A stretch of DNA of 36,873 nt from NCBI GenBank assembly GCA_003820375.1, contig RPQH01000001.1, positions 1 to 36,873 on the forward strand. The letters are read 5' to 3'. This stretch comes from Ignavibacteriota bacterium (lineage in GTDB: Bacteria > Bacteroidota > Ignavibacteria > Tepidaquicellales > OLB5). The notes below the pieces were generated by a model. That model worked only from the letters and a program-made list of their open reading frames with translations, ran no database searches and was not told the origin of the DNA. The position numbers and the translations under genes were made by a program. Positions 25,222 through 34,668 of this stretch are shown in pieces (position 1 is the stretch's first letter; each line of letters opens with the position of its first letter).

Positions 25222-26139
25222 ATGTATGATTATGTAATATTGGTAAAGGATACTGATGTCAATATAAATGAAAAAGTTTTAGTGAATGTCAAAGAAGAGT
25301 TTGACAGGACAACAAAAGAAGAATCTATATCTGGAGAAATTGGAAATCTAGATATAAAAAAATTCGGCAACCGAAAGATCCGTGTTAAAGGAAGCTTAGC
25401 GAAATATTATTATGGTACAAACTTATATACTCTCACCAGACCTGATGTGGTTCTTGCAATTGAAAAGCTCAATGATGAGTTAATTATAGATTTATCTGAT
25501 GCAAAAGTATTCAGCATGGAAATTGGAACAAACCTTATAATGAAGGAAAATATCCAAATGTATTTAAATTGTTTAGGCGATAAACCTTATTGTGAAAAGT
25601 GGTCATTTCCGGGTTCTGATTATTTCGGGAATAAACAAAAACAATTTATTATATATGACAAATGTAAAGAGATTGGGAAAAATAAAGTTGTTATTCCTTC
25701 TGAATTCAAAAAATATCAGGGCAAAATCTTACGACTAGAATACCGGATAAAAAGAAGGGTTAAATATGAATTTAACAAGGTTGTATATGTTAAAGATTTA
25801 TGTCAAAGAGACTTTTATAATAAATCAGTGAATATGCTGAAGGATAACTATTTCTCGGTTATGAAATTAAACTCGTTAAACCCACATAAGAAAAATTCAT
25901 ACACACCTAGTGAGTTTATGGATTTCATGATTGCTGCGCTTGTCAATAAGGCAGGGTATGATAATGCTATCAAAATATTCATTGCTAACAAGAATAGGAT
26001 CAAGACGAACGTTTACAAGTCCAGGTTTAAAAGTTCTTTTAATGATATCATAAACAATAACTCATTTTCCGATACTAATGAGTTAATAAGGGAACTGGAT
26101 GAAAAAGTTAGCATAGTGTTAGAACAGTATAAGCAGTAG
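25222..26139 (+). CDS. Filamentous-phage-type replication initiation protein (gene II/X, Phage_CRI-like)
   Basis: 305 residues. The first half (IRVKGSLAKYYYGTNLYTL, later DLSDAKVFSMEIGTNLIM) follows the Phage_CRI pattern 'k..gSl.k...G.N...l' and 'a.v..ldi..n'. The second half, KQFIIYDKCKEI then LRLEYRIKRRVKYEF, matches the 'YDK..E' and 'LR.E.R..rr' blocks of gene II/X initiators of inoviruses and related plasmids. Such proteins nick the double-stranded form to start rolling-circle replication. No phage coat, zot or assembly gene is nearby, so this is either a minimal element or a remnant. It begins 72 bases after the truncated methyltransferase and has a clear terminator about 120 bases downstream. 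The assignment is by pattern. Confidence 0.7.
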   Translation: MYDYVILVKDTDVNINEKVLVNVKEEFDRTTKEESISGEIGNLDIKKFGNRKIRVKGSLAKYYYGTNLYTLTRPDVVLAIEKLNDELIIDLSDAKVFSMEIGTNLIMKENIQMYLNCLGDKPYCEKWSFPGSDYFGNKQKQFIIYDKCKEIGKNKVVIPSEFKKYQGKILRLEYRIKRRVKYEFNKVVYVKDLCQRDFYNKSVNMLKDNYFSVMKLNSLNPHKKNSYTPSEFMDFMIAALVNKAGYDNAIKIFIANKNRIKTNVYKSRFKSSFNDIINNNSFSDTNELIRELDEKVSIVLEQYKQ

Positions 26140-26258
26140 GGAAGCTTTTTAAGAAAGCACTTTTAAGTACTGCACCTATTTTGTTAATAAGTAGGTCTTA
26201 TTCTATCACAATTAAACGAATACGGCAATATTCATTTTGCTTATATATCTGAAATAAA

Positions 26259-26290
26259 AAAACCCCTGTTTTATATTAAAGGGGTTTTAT
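26259..26290 (+). terminator. Rho-independent terminator after the phage-type Rep gene
   Basis: A 9-base stem (AAAACCCCT with AGGGGTTTT) closes a 12-base AT-rich loop. It has A residues on one side and T residues on the other, so it could stop transcription from either direction, including from the minus-strand pseudogene. Confidence 0.7.
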
Positions 26291-26325
26291 CAACTAATTT
26301 TACCAAAAAAATGCTGCTCTGTGCT

Positions 26326-26477
26326 TTACCGCACAAGCACCATTTTTTTGGTTTCAGCAAAATTCTTTGTAATCAAGCGGTAGAAATATATTCCGCTTGG
26401 CAATTAGGCGTCATTGAAATCTATATTGTAGCTTCCTGCTTTAAGTTCTTCATTGACATTACTGCAACTTTCTGGCC
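26326..26477 (-). pseudogene. Broken type IX secretion C-terminal sorting domain
   Basis: Read on the minus strand, the sequence gives GQKVAVM, then after a frameshift NEELKAGSYNIDFNDA, then an in-frame TAA, then LPSGIYFYRLITKNF and AETKKMVLVR followed by a stop. This is the classic end of a T9SS type A sorting domain (LGQ.V..L.NE.L.AG.Y...F....LPSG.Y.YRL......TKKM.L.K). The passenger protein is gone. One frameshift and one nonsense codon show long decay. It supports a T9SS-bearing phylum and shows that a host gene was destroyed in or before formation of the island. Confidence 0.9.
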
Positions 26478-26688
26478 ACAAGATCAATATCAGGAGCCCT
26501 AAAAACATGCTTAATGCTTTATAATTATTTACTCCCAAGCTTTTCGCAGCCCAATTAAATTTATATGATTTTTTGAAAAACTTTCTGTAATTATAAGTAA
26601 AGTTCGGAAAAGTTCTTTCACTATTTAATTATATTGAATGATTTTGTAAATAAACCTATATTAATCATAATTTTCCACGATATATTTT
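26478..26688. other. Short AT-rich gap before the PLD-helicase gene
   Basis: No gene is seen. On the minus strand this would have carried the rest of the T9SS passenger protein, but no recognisable residue runs remain. The promoter of the downstream PLD-helicase operon should be here. Confidence 0.4.
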
Positions 26689-29600
26689 ATGCCGACAAAG
26701 TTTTTTACTAATACTGCTGATAATACACTTTTCAAGAAATTTACTGGTGTTTTTGAGAACATGGTAAACCTTCATGCTTTCTATGCAATAGTTGGTTTTT
26801 TCAGAGCATCCGGATATTTTGCAATAAGAGAATACTTAAGAAAAGTACCGGAAGTAAAGATATTAGTTGGTATAAACGTAGATAAAATTATAGCTGAAGC
26901 AAACCGAAGAGGAGTGACATTATTCGGATATAGCGAGAAAACCAGAGAAGGGTTTATTAAGTGGATGCAGCAAGATATTAAAGAAGCACGCTATGAAAGA
27001 GCAATTGAGCAAGGAATATTAGACTTTATGCAGGATATTATTGATGGAAATATAAAAATACGTGTTCATAACTCAAAAACTTTACATGCTAAAGTATATC
27101 TGTTCCTTCCAGAAAACTTTAATGAACATTCAAATGGAATTGTTATCACCGGTTCTTCCAATCTATCGGCAGCAGGACTTGGCTGTAAATCAGAATCATC
27201 TAATTACGAGTTGAATGTTGAATTAAGAGATTATGATGATTTAAAATTTGCCAGAGATGAATTTAATAAGTTATGGAATGAATCAACTGATATACTACCG
27301 GAAGATTTTAAAGCAGTCAAAGAAAAAACTCATCTTGATAAATTATATACTCCTTATGAGATTTATATCAAATTCTTAATTGAATATTTTGATAAAAATA
27401 TAGATTATGATCCTGAAACAATAGGGGATGTACCTACAAGTTTCTTCAAGAAACTAAGTTATCAGGTTGATGCAGTAAATCAAGGATTCAACATGCTGAA
27501 TGAATATGATGGCTTTTTCCTGGCGGATGTTGTAGGTACTGGTAAAACGGTTGTAGCTGCAATGCTGGCAAAGAAATTTATTATAACTAACGGACCTGCT
27601 AACACCAAAATACTGATTGTTTATCCACCGGCAGTAGAAAAGAACTGGAAAAGAACATTTAATTTATTTGGCATCGATAAATATACAAAATTTATCAGCA
27701 ATGGAAGTCTTGAGAAGATAATTAAACAGGATGGTGATGATTACTGGGCTAAAGAAGAATATGATTTGATTCTGGTTGATGAAGCGCATAAATTCAGAAA
27801 TCACCGTTCTCAGATGTTTAATAATTTACAATTAATATGTAAATCCGGAAGAAGAAATGGTGGTTTAGTTCAAGGTAATAAGAAAAAAGTAGTACTGATT
27901 TCTGCTACTCCATTAAATAATAAACCTGAAGATATATATTATCAATTATTGCTTTTCCAAAATGCCCGGAAATCAAATTTGCCTATTACAAATTTACAAT
28001 CATTCTTCGGCAAAATAGTTGAAAGGTACAGGATAATAAAAAGACAGGATGAACCGGATATCAAAGCCCTTCAAAGGATATATTCTGAAATAAGGGAAAA
28101 GATTCTAAAATATATTACTATACGCCGCACAAGAAGAGACCTGGAAAGTGTTCCGCTTTATAAGGAAGATTTAAAAACTCAGGGAATATCATTTCCCAAA
28201 ATTGCTCCTCCAAAAGCTATAGAATATAAACTTGATAAGAAGTTAAATGACTTATTCTATAAAACAATTGGATATTTGGTTGAAGACGATAAATTGAATT
28301 ATTTCAGATATCAAGCCATAATGTATCTTAAAGATGATGTTAGAAATAATTACTATGAAAATGCAGAAACTGTATCAATGGCTCTTGCTTACATTATGAA
28401 GACAATGCTTGTGAAGAGACTTGAAAGCAGTTTCTTTGCATTTAAAACATCTCTTGGTAGGTTTAAAACTGCAAATGAGAGAATGATAAACATGTTCGAT
28501 AAAGGGAAAATATTTATTGCGCCTGACCTGGATATTAATAAACTCCTTGATGAAGGTTGTACGGAAGAAGAAATTGAAGCAAAGATTCTGGAAATAATGG
28601 ATGAAAAACCGGGTAACAGAATATTTGGTGTTGAAGATTTTGACAAAGATTTTCTTAATGGACTTAAGCATGATCAGCAGCTGTTAGATGAATTATGTTC
28701 AGAGTGGGATGACATAAAAGATGAAAATGATGTAAAATTCGATGAATTTTTAAATGTATTTAAGAATAAATTATTTGATAAGAAAATCAATCCAACAGGT
28801 AAACTTGTTATATTTACGGAGTCAAAAGATACTTCTAATTATTTAACTAAACGGTTGAATGAGGAAAAGATAAAGGATATACTAACAATTTCTTCGGATA
28901 ACCGCAAATCGAAATTCGATACAATACTTGCTAATTTTGATGCTAACTATGAAAAAGAGCACAAGAATGATTATAACATAATAATATCAACAGAAGTATT
29001 ATCTGAGGGTATTAACCTTCACAGAGCTAATGTAATAGTCAATTATGATACACCATGGAACTCTACAAGGCTTATGCAGCGGCTTGGCAGGGTTAACAGG
29101 ATAGGTTCTGTAGCAGGAATGATATACAATTTCAATTTTTACCCGTCTGCGCAGAGTGAAGCAGAGATTAAGTTGAAAAAAACCGCTTATATTAAATTAC
29201 AAGGATTTCATACTGCGTATGGCGAGGATGCTCAAGTATATACGATTGAGGAAATAATACAGCAGTTTCAGATGTACGAATACGGCTTACCTGAAGACCA
29301 GGATATCCGTCTGCAGTATTTGCAAATTATAAGAGATTTTAAAGATAAAAATCCAAAAGAGTTTAAGCGTATTAAGCATATTTCTTTAAAAGCAAGAACC
29401 GGTAGAGAGAAACGGGATATTGAAATAAATGAAAATGAAAAGATAAGCACTGAAGGTTCTTCTATTTGTTTCTTGAAGACAAATGTAAAGAAAGAAATTT
29501 ATAAAATTAACAAAGAAGGCAAAGCAGGGCTTGTAGTTTTTGAAGAAGCTGCAAAGATTTTTGGAGCAGATGCAAATGAAAAACCGGTGCCTTTACCGGA

Positions 29601-29988
29601 TTACCATTATAAACAGATAAGCGAAGCAGTTAAAACGTTTGAAAACGAATTTATTAATTATTCTGATGATTTCACTACTGGTGACAAAGCTGATGCAAGA
29701 ACAAATAATGTAAAAAAGTTTTTAAGAGAATTAAGAGGCGGTGCTGAGATTGAAGAGTTTGATGAAATTTATGACTCTCTTGTAAAACAGCTTGATGAAG
29801 GGACTTATGTAAACCTTGTAATTGACTTGGAAAGATTGAGGAAGAAGAATATTAAACCTTCTGAAGCCGAAAAACAAGTAGTGAAAATTGCAAAGAAATA
29901 TTTATCATCTCCTGATGCGCAAGCAGAAGAGGAAGATATTTATATTACAGAACCTGAAATAATAATATCCGAAACTTTTAATACCTAA
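26689..29988 (+). CDS. PLD-nuclease / SNF2-type helicase fusion
   Basis: 1099 residues. The N-terminal phospholipase-D-like nuclease has His133 and Lys135 in HAKVYLF and Asn158 in GSSNLS, the single HKD half that works as a dimer. An SF2/SNF2 translocase follows: VVGTGKT (281-287), DEAH (364-367), SATPLNN, and a second lobe with STEVLSEGINLHRA and QRLGRVNRIGS. ATP-driven movement on DNA coupled to a PLD nuclease is known from R.NgoAVII-like restriction enzymes. The C-terminal 200 residues are charged and probably contact the partner. Its stop overlaps the next gene's start (TAATG), so it is coupled to the Eco57I-like methyltransferase, and together they probably form one restriction-modification system. 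Confidence 0.88.
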   Translation: MPTKFFTNTADNTLFKKFTGVFENMVNLHAFYAIVGFFRASGYFAIREYLRKVPEVKILVGINVDKIIAEANRRGVTLFGYSEKTREGFIKWMQQDIKEARYERAIEQGILDFMQDIIDGNIKIRVHNSKTLHAKVYLFLPENFNEHSNGIVITGSSNLSAAGLGCKSESSNYELNVELRDYDDLKFARDEFNKLWNESTDILPEDFKAVKEKTHLDKLYTPYEIYIKFLIEYFDKNIDYDPETIGDVPTSFFKKLSYQVDAVNQGFNMLNEYDGFFLADVVGTGKTVVAAMLAKKFIITNGPANTKILIVYPPAVEKNWKRTFNLFGIDKYTKFISNGSLEKIIKQDGDDYWAKEEYDLILVDEAHKFRNHRSQMFNNLQLICKSGRRNGGLVQGNKKKVVLISATPLNNKPEDIYYQLLLFQNARKSNLPITNLQSFFGKIVERYRIIKRQDEPDIKALQRIYSEIREKILKYITIRRTRRDLESVPLYKEDLKTQGISFPKIAPPKAIEYKLDKKLNDLFYKTIGYLVEDDKLNYFRYQAIMYLKDDVRNNYYENAETVSMALAYIMKTMLVKRLESSFFAFKTSLGRFKTANERMINMFDKGKIFIAPDLDINKLLDEGCTEEEIEAKILEIMDEKPGNRIFGVEDFDKDFLNGLKHDQQLLDELCSEWDDIKDENDVKFDEFLNVFKNKLFDKKINPTGKLVIFTESKDTSNYLTKRLNEEKIKDILTISSDNRKSKFDTILANFDANYEKEHKNDYNIIISTEVLSEGINLHRANVIVNYDTPWNSTRLMQRLGRVNRIGSVAGMIYNFNFYPSAQSEAEIKLKKTAYIKLQGFHTAYGEDAQVYTIEEIIQQFQMYEYGLPEDQDIRLQYLQIIRDFKDKNPKEFKRIKHISLKARTGREKRDIEINENEKISTEGSSICFLKTNVKKEIYKINKEGKAGLVVFEEAAKIFGADANEKPVPLPDYHYKQISEAVKTFENEFINYSDDFTTGDKADARTNNVKKFLRELRGGAEIEEFDEIYDSLVKQLDEGTYVNLVIDLERLRKKNIKPSEAEKQVVKIAKKYLSSPDAQAEEEDIYITEPEIIISETFNT

Positions 29989-32900
29989 TGAATAAAGAGC
30001 AAATTGCAGAAATACTGTCTAATCCTTATAATAGAGATAACTGGGTTGACCTTTTGAAAAAAGTGTTTATTAAGGGACAGCTTAAGCTGGTGCCACAGAA
30101 ACTTCCTATTAACTCGGATTATGTTAATACAGCATATGAGCTTGGAAGTTTTGAAACTGCTGACAAACGGATAATAGGAGTATATGAAGTTAATATTAAT
30201 GATAATGTAAAACTTGAAAGAAACCGGGTTGGTTTGCGGAATTTATTAAAACCGCATTACAAACAAATTGATGGTGCATTTGCAGTATATAACCAGGATT
30301 CTAATTGGAGGTTCAGCTTTATTTCTGAAATTAAGAAGAGAGACGAACATGGAAATTGGATAGAAGAAAAAACTGAACCAAAACGTTATACATATGTATT
30401 GGGAAAAGGTGAAACAGTAAGAACAGCGGTTGATAGGTTTGATGAATTATTCAGAAGCGATAAGCAACTTGTTGACATTAAGGAAGCATTTAGCGTAGAA
30501 AAAGTAACAAAAGAATTCTTTACAAAAATTGCTGTATTATTTAGTGAACTAACTGGTGGTGATAGGAAAATTGGAAGCAAAGTTCAAAGTTTTAAGCCTT
30601 TACTTAAACTACCACGAACAACAGATAAGAAAGTTTTGCAGGAATTTTCTGTTAGGTTAATTGGCAGGATAGTATTTTGCTGGTTTTTGAATAAGAAGGT
30701 TTCAAATAATGGGGTTTCGTTAATTCCATCAGAGCTGCTTTCCAGAGATGCAGTTGTAAAGAACAAAAACTACTATCATAATATTCTTGAACAATTATTT
30801 TTTGAGGCTTTAAATACAAAAATTGAAGAGCGTAAGAAAGAATATCAAAAAGAATATTACAAAGATGTACCATTCCTAAACGGTGGCTTATTTGAACCAA
30901 ATGAAGATGATTTTTATAATCCATCATTAATTAACTCTTTAGTTGTACCTGATAAATGGTTGCTTGAATTATTCACTATTTTAGAAAATTTTAATTTTAC
31001 CATTGATGAAAATACATCTTTAGATATAGAACTTTCAGTAGACCCGGAAATGCTCGGTAGAATATTTGAGAATCTACTGGCTGAAATCAATCCAGAAACA
31101 GGTGAAACAGCTAGAAAAGCAACAGGTAGTTATTATACCCCAAGAGCAATCGTGGAATATATGGTTGATGAATCGTTGAAATTATTTCTTAAGACTAAAA
31201 CGGAGATTAATGAGGATAAGCTATCATTGCTTGTATCATATTCGGACGAAGGAACTGAGTTAACTAATTCCGAAAGGATAAAAATATTAAATGCTATAGA
31301 TAATGCAAAGATTCTTGATCCCGCATGTGGAAGCGGCGCTTATCCTATAGGAATTTTACAGAAGATGCTTTTGGTTTTACAAAAAATAGATCCAAAATCC
31401 GAGTTATGGTTCAAGAAGATGGTTGATTCAATAGACGACCAAACATTAAAAGAGCAGATAAGACAAAAATTCAAGAATGAAAACCTAAATTTTATAAGAA
31501 AATTTGGTTTAATACAGAAATGTGTTTATGGTGTTGACTTACAAACAATAGCTGTTGAGTTAAGTAAACTTAGATGCTTCTTAACGTTAGTAGTTGATGA
31601 GGAGATAGATGATGAAAAATATAATAGGGGTATCATCCCTTTACCAAATCTTGAATTTAAATTTGTTGCCGCTAATACTTTGATAGGTTTAGAAGATATG
31701 AAGCAAAGGCAGGGTTCAATATTTGATGAGAGTGATTATTTAATAACTTTAGAAAAACTGAGAGATGAATATTTTGCTGCCTATGGTAAAAACAAAGAAT
31801 TTATTGAATTAGCTTTTATTAAGACTCAACAAGAGATATCCAATATTTTAGAAAAACAAGAGAGATATAATAAGGAAAGATCTAAGAGATCAATTCAGTT
31901 AGCAAATTGGAAACCTTTTAGTAATGAATCAGCTAACTGGTTTGATAGCAAATGGATGTTTGGAATATCCAACGGTTTTGATATTATTATAGGTAATCCA
32001 CCCTATGGTATTTTAAATAAAAGACAGAATAAGACTAATAGTATTGTTGTTTCTGATGATGAACTCTTCTTTTATAAGAATAGTAGTTATTATAAACCAG
32101 CAGCGGGTGGTATGTTGAACATCTTTAGACTATTTATCTTAAAAAGTATTTATTTATTATCAAGTGATGGAGTATTTATCGAAATATTTCCTTTAGCTTT
32201 TACTGGCGATTTAAGCTGTGCAAATTTAAGAGAACATATTTTGGAGCATTGTGAGATAGTATCAATTGAATGTTTCCCTGAAAGAGATAATCCCCAAAAG
32301 CGTATATTTGAACCAGTGAAGATGTCTGTTTGCATACTTAATCTCATAAATAGACCTTCAAAAAAGGATTTCTTTATTAGAATTAATAATGATAGGTTTG
32401 TTAATGAAAATTATGAAAAAAACTTTATCAATAAAGATATAATTGAACTTTTTGATGATAAATCATTAGTTTTTCCTCTTGTAACTTCTAGAGAGAAAGA
32501 TGTATTAATTAAAATGTTTAAAAATTCTATAAAACTTAGTGAAATATGTAATTGTAGTACTGGTGAAGTAGATATGACATTTTGTAAAGAATTTTTTACA
32601 AAAAACAAAAAAGATGCTGTATTGCTAAAAGGTGCTATTATTGATAGATATTTATTACGTGAAAAAATGAGTCAAGGTGAAATTGTATATATTAATGAAA
32701 AAAAATTCTTAGAGTATAAGAAGAATATTAACTGTAATTTTAAAAAAAACGAAAGAATTGTGTTGCAAGGAATTACAGGGGTTAATGAAAATATTAGGAT
32801 AAAGGGAATGATAATAAAAGATGCCTATTGCGCAAACTCACTAAATTACTTAACATTATATAACACTGAAAAACTTAAATATATCCTTGGAATAATCAAT

Positions 32901-33206
32901 AGTAAATTAATTAATTTCGTTTTCAAAAAGTTTAGTACTAATAGTAATGTGAATGGTTATGAAGTTGATAATTTGCCAATTGTAATGAGTGACAAATCTG
33001 ATATGTTGAGGATATCACAATTAGTTGAATGTGTAATTGAAAAGAAAGCTAAGAGTTCAAATAGAAACGCAGAAAAATTAGAAGAACAAATTGATTTTTT
33101 AATTTATAAGCTATTTAAACTAAATTATGATGATATTATTGTAGTTGATCCGGAAATACAAAAGAAAATAAATAGAAGAGATTTCGAGTATGTAAATAAT
33201 ATTTGA
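29988..33206 (+). CDS. Eco57I-like N6-adenine methyltransferase with specificity domain
   Basis: 1072 residues. The N-terminal third (1-330) is an uncharacterised helical part found in type IIG-like and BREX PglX-like enzymes. AdoMet binding is at DPACGSGAY (444-452), the catalytic motif is NPPYG (670-674), and a long insertion lies between them. The C-terminal quarter ends with YILGIINSKLINFVFKKFS, NVNGYEVDNLPI and a leucine-rich helix, typical of a TaqI/Eco57I-type target-recognition domain. No nuclease motif is obvious at the N-terminus, so cutting is presumably done by the PLD-helicase upstream, whose stop it overlaps by one base. It should methylate adenine in one asymmetric site and mark self DNA. 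Confidence 0.9.
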   Translation: MNKEQIAEILSNPYNRDNWVDLLKKVFIKGQLKLVPQKLPINSDYVNTAYELGSFETADKRIIGVYEVNINDNVKLERNRVGLRNLLKPHYKQIDGAFAVYNQDSNWRFSFISEIKKRDEHGNWIEEKTEPKRYTYVLGKGETVRTAVDRFDELFRSDKQLVDIKEAFSVEKVTKEFFTKIAVLFSELTGGDRKIGSKVQSFKPLLKLPRTTDKKVLQEFSVRLIGRIVFCWFLNKKVSNNGVSLIPSELLSRDAVVKNKNYYHNILEQLFFEALNTKIEERKKEYQKEYYKDVPFLNGGLFEPNEDDFYNPSLINSLVVPDKWLLELFTILENFNFTIDENTSLDIELSVDPEMLGRIFENLLAEINPETGETARKATGSYYTPRAIVEYMVDESLKLFLKTKTEINEDKLSLLVSYSDEGTELTNSERIKILNAIDNAKILDPACGSGAYPIGILQKMLLVLQKIDPKSELWFKKMVDSIDDQTLKEQIRQKFKNENLNFIRKFGLIQKCVYGVDLQTIAVELSKLRCFLTLVVDEEIDDEKYNRGIIPLPNLEFKFVAANTLIGLEDMKQRQGSIFDESDYLITLEKLRDEYFAAYGKNKEFIELAFIKTQQEISNILEKQERYNKERSKRSIQLANWKPFSNESANWFDSKWMFGISNGFDIIIGNPPYGILNKRQNKTNSIVVSDDELFFYKNSSYYKPAAGGMLNIFRLFILKSIYLLSSDGVFIEIFPLAFTGDLSCANLREHILEHCEIVSIECFPERDNPQKRIFEPVKMSVCILNLINRPSKKDFFIRINNDRFVNENYEKNFINKDIIELFDDKSLVFPLVTSREKDVLIKMFKNSIKLSEICNCSTGEVDMTFCKEFFTKNKKDAVLLKGAIIDRYLLREKMSQGEIVYINEKKFLEYKKNINCNFKKNERIVLQGITGVNENIRIKGMIIKDAYCANSLNYLTLYNTEKLKYILGIINSKLINFVFKKFSTNSNVNGYEVDNLPIVMSDKSDMLRISQLVECVIEKKAKSSNRNAEKLEEQIDFLIYKLFKLNYDDIIVVDPEIQKKINRRDFEYVNNI

Positions 33207-33207
33207 T

Positions 33208-33609
33208 ATGGCAATTAATAAAAATAACGAAATATTTGATACCATTATTGTTCCTGCACAAGAATGGGGTTTTCAATATGTTTTGCTTGAAAAAAACATG
33301 TGGTTTATACAAAGAATTAATGAAAAAAATTTAAAGAAATTAAAATTTATTGCCTTTTATCAAACTTCTCCCATATGTGCAATTACATATTACAGCTATA
33401 TAAAGGGAATAAAATACAATCGAGATGAAAGACATTATGATATATTTTTAAAAGGTAAACCAATTAAAATAAAACCCATAGAGTTAGATAAATATAAAAG
33501 ATACCTTGCACCTCAAAGTATAAAGTATATTAAATTTTCAAAACTCAAGAAGGCAAAAAAATTAAGTGATATTTATGGAGTTAAAAAATTAAACATCAAT
33601 GCAAGATAG
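33208..33609 (+). CDS. Small uncharacterised protein, possibly PUA-like
   Basis: 133 residues beginning one base after the methyltransferase stop, so it is part of the same operon. IIVPAQEWGFQYVLLEKNMWFIQRI and KLKFIAFYQTSPICAITYY, with a later IKYIKFSKL strand, give a beta-rich pattern. It resembles small proteins I recall next to restriction genes, and their 'PI.AITH' block suggests a PUA/ASCH-like nucleic-acid-binding fold. No catalytic residues are visible. It could be a reader of modified DNA or an accessory subunit of the PLD-helicase/methyltransferase system. Fold and role are inference; the gene itself is well supported by packing and codon usage. Confidence 0.6.
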   Translation: MAINKNNEIFDTIIVPAQEWGFQYVLLEKNMWFIQRINEKNLKKLKFIAFYQTSPICAITYYSYIKGIKYNRDERHYDIFLKGKPIKIKPIELDKYKRYLAPQSIKYIKFSKLKKAKKLSDIYGVKKLNINAR

Positions 33610-33666
33610 TTTCATTAGGCAAGAAGTATAAAAAAATACCCTAAATTAATTACAACAGTATTAGCC

Positions 33667-34662
33667 ATGTCAAATAATCTTTTATACTTTCCATATATAA
33701 ATATGCAGAAGTCCAAATGGACTATTCGAACTCTGTTATATTACGATAAAGTATATTCAATAGTTCCAATTGAATTTTTTGAAAAGCCAGATGATTTATT
33801 TGACCCCTTCATGCTAGAACTGGTGAGACAAGAACTAGTTACACCTCTAAATCCATTTTCAGTGATTCATGATGTACAAAATAGGATCAATCCTTTAATT
33901 CACGAATTAGAGCTTGATAAGAATGAAATTATTGCAAGAAGAGAGAGATTTCAAGAATTTCAAAGCGTACATTCTTTAAAATTCAGAGAGTCTAATAGGA
34001 AAATTCACTATGAGAAAATGGGAGAAGAAATATTTTATAATCTTCAATGTTTAGGATTAGCAACAAAATGCAAAGGCTACTGGTATAAAGTAGAACCAAA
34101 GACAGCAACACAACTTATGACACACTTGGCATATGAGTTAAGTAAAGAAATGAATTTAAATCCGGCAACAGATAGAACAGAAAATATTTTGTTTTTTGAT
34201 TTTGAGAATCAAGAAAATAATTCTAATGCATTATCTGTAGAGGTAACAATTAACAATCTTGTCCCTCGTCCGGAAGATATTCCAATGGATACTTTATCAG
34301 TCATTAAATCAAATCATCGGGATTTATTTCTTGAATTTAGACAATTAGTTGATGATTTAACTATGTTAAAACAATTTGATGAAAACGAGTATTTTTCAAA
34401 AATACAAGAATTAGAAAGTAAGAAGATTGAACTAACTGAAATATTTAGAAAATATAATATTAAAAAAATATTTAAAGGCTCAGTTATTTCCATTATATTA
34501 TCTTTGGTGAGCGAGCTAATTTTTCAAATACCTACCGGAAAAAGTGTAGCTGCAAGTGCCATATCATGTGTTATCAAGCCAACTTATTATTTTATTAAAT
34601 CTCAAGTATTACAAGACAATTTACATAAGGGCATTAGATTTTTAGCTCTTTTAGATAGATAG
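33667..34662 (+). CDS. DUF6236-like protein of unknown function
   Basis: 331 residues. The opening LLYFPYINMQKSKWTIRTLLYYDKVYSIVP matches the 'lyfPyi.....w...allyyD.v..i.P' pattern of the DUF6236 family as I remember it. The middle is mainly helical with charged segments (about 235-265). A hydrophobic, small-residue-rich stretch at about 270-305 (SVISIILSLVSELIF, then SVAASAISCVIKP) could insert into a membrane or form a buried hairpin. No enzymatic motif is seen. It lies 57 bases after the small PUA-like gene and six bases before the PD-(D/E)XK-like gene, so the two form a tight pair. The site within a defence island suggests an anti-phage role; no mechanism can be given. Confidence 0.7.
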   Translation: MSNNLLYFPYINMQKSKWTIRTLLYYDKVYSIVPIEFFEKPDDLFDPFMLELVRQELVTPLNPFSVIHDVQNRINPLIHELELDKNEIIARRERFQEFQSVHSLKFRESNRKIHYEKMGEEIFYNLQCLGLATKCKGYWYKVEPKTATQLMTHLAYELSKEMNLNPATDRTENILFFDFENQENNSNALSVEVTINNLVPRPEDIPMDTLSVIKSNHRDLFLEFRQLVDDLTMLKQFDENEYFSKIQELESKKIELTEIFRKYNIKKIFKGSVISIILSLVSELIFQIPTGKSVAASAISCVIKPTYYFIKSQVLQDNLHKGIRFLALLDR

Positions 34663-34668
34663 TTCATT

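Noticed and set aside
26311..26502. Plus-strand 63-residue frame
   Set aside because: It is the antisense of the decayed T9SS sorting domain, which explains its openness.
26689..33609. DISARM or BREX system
   Set aside because: A PLD domain, SNF2 helicase and methyltransferase are present, but no drmA/drmB-like genes and no brxC/pglZ-like genes are seen, so neither name is justified.
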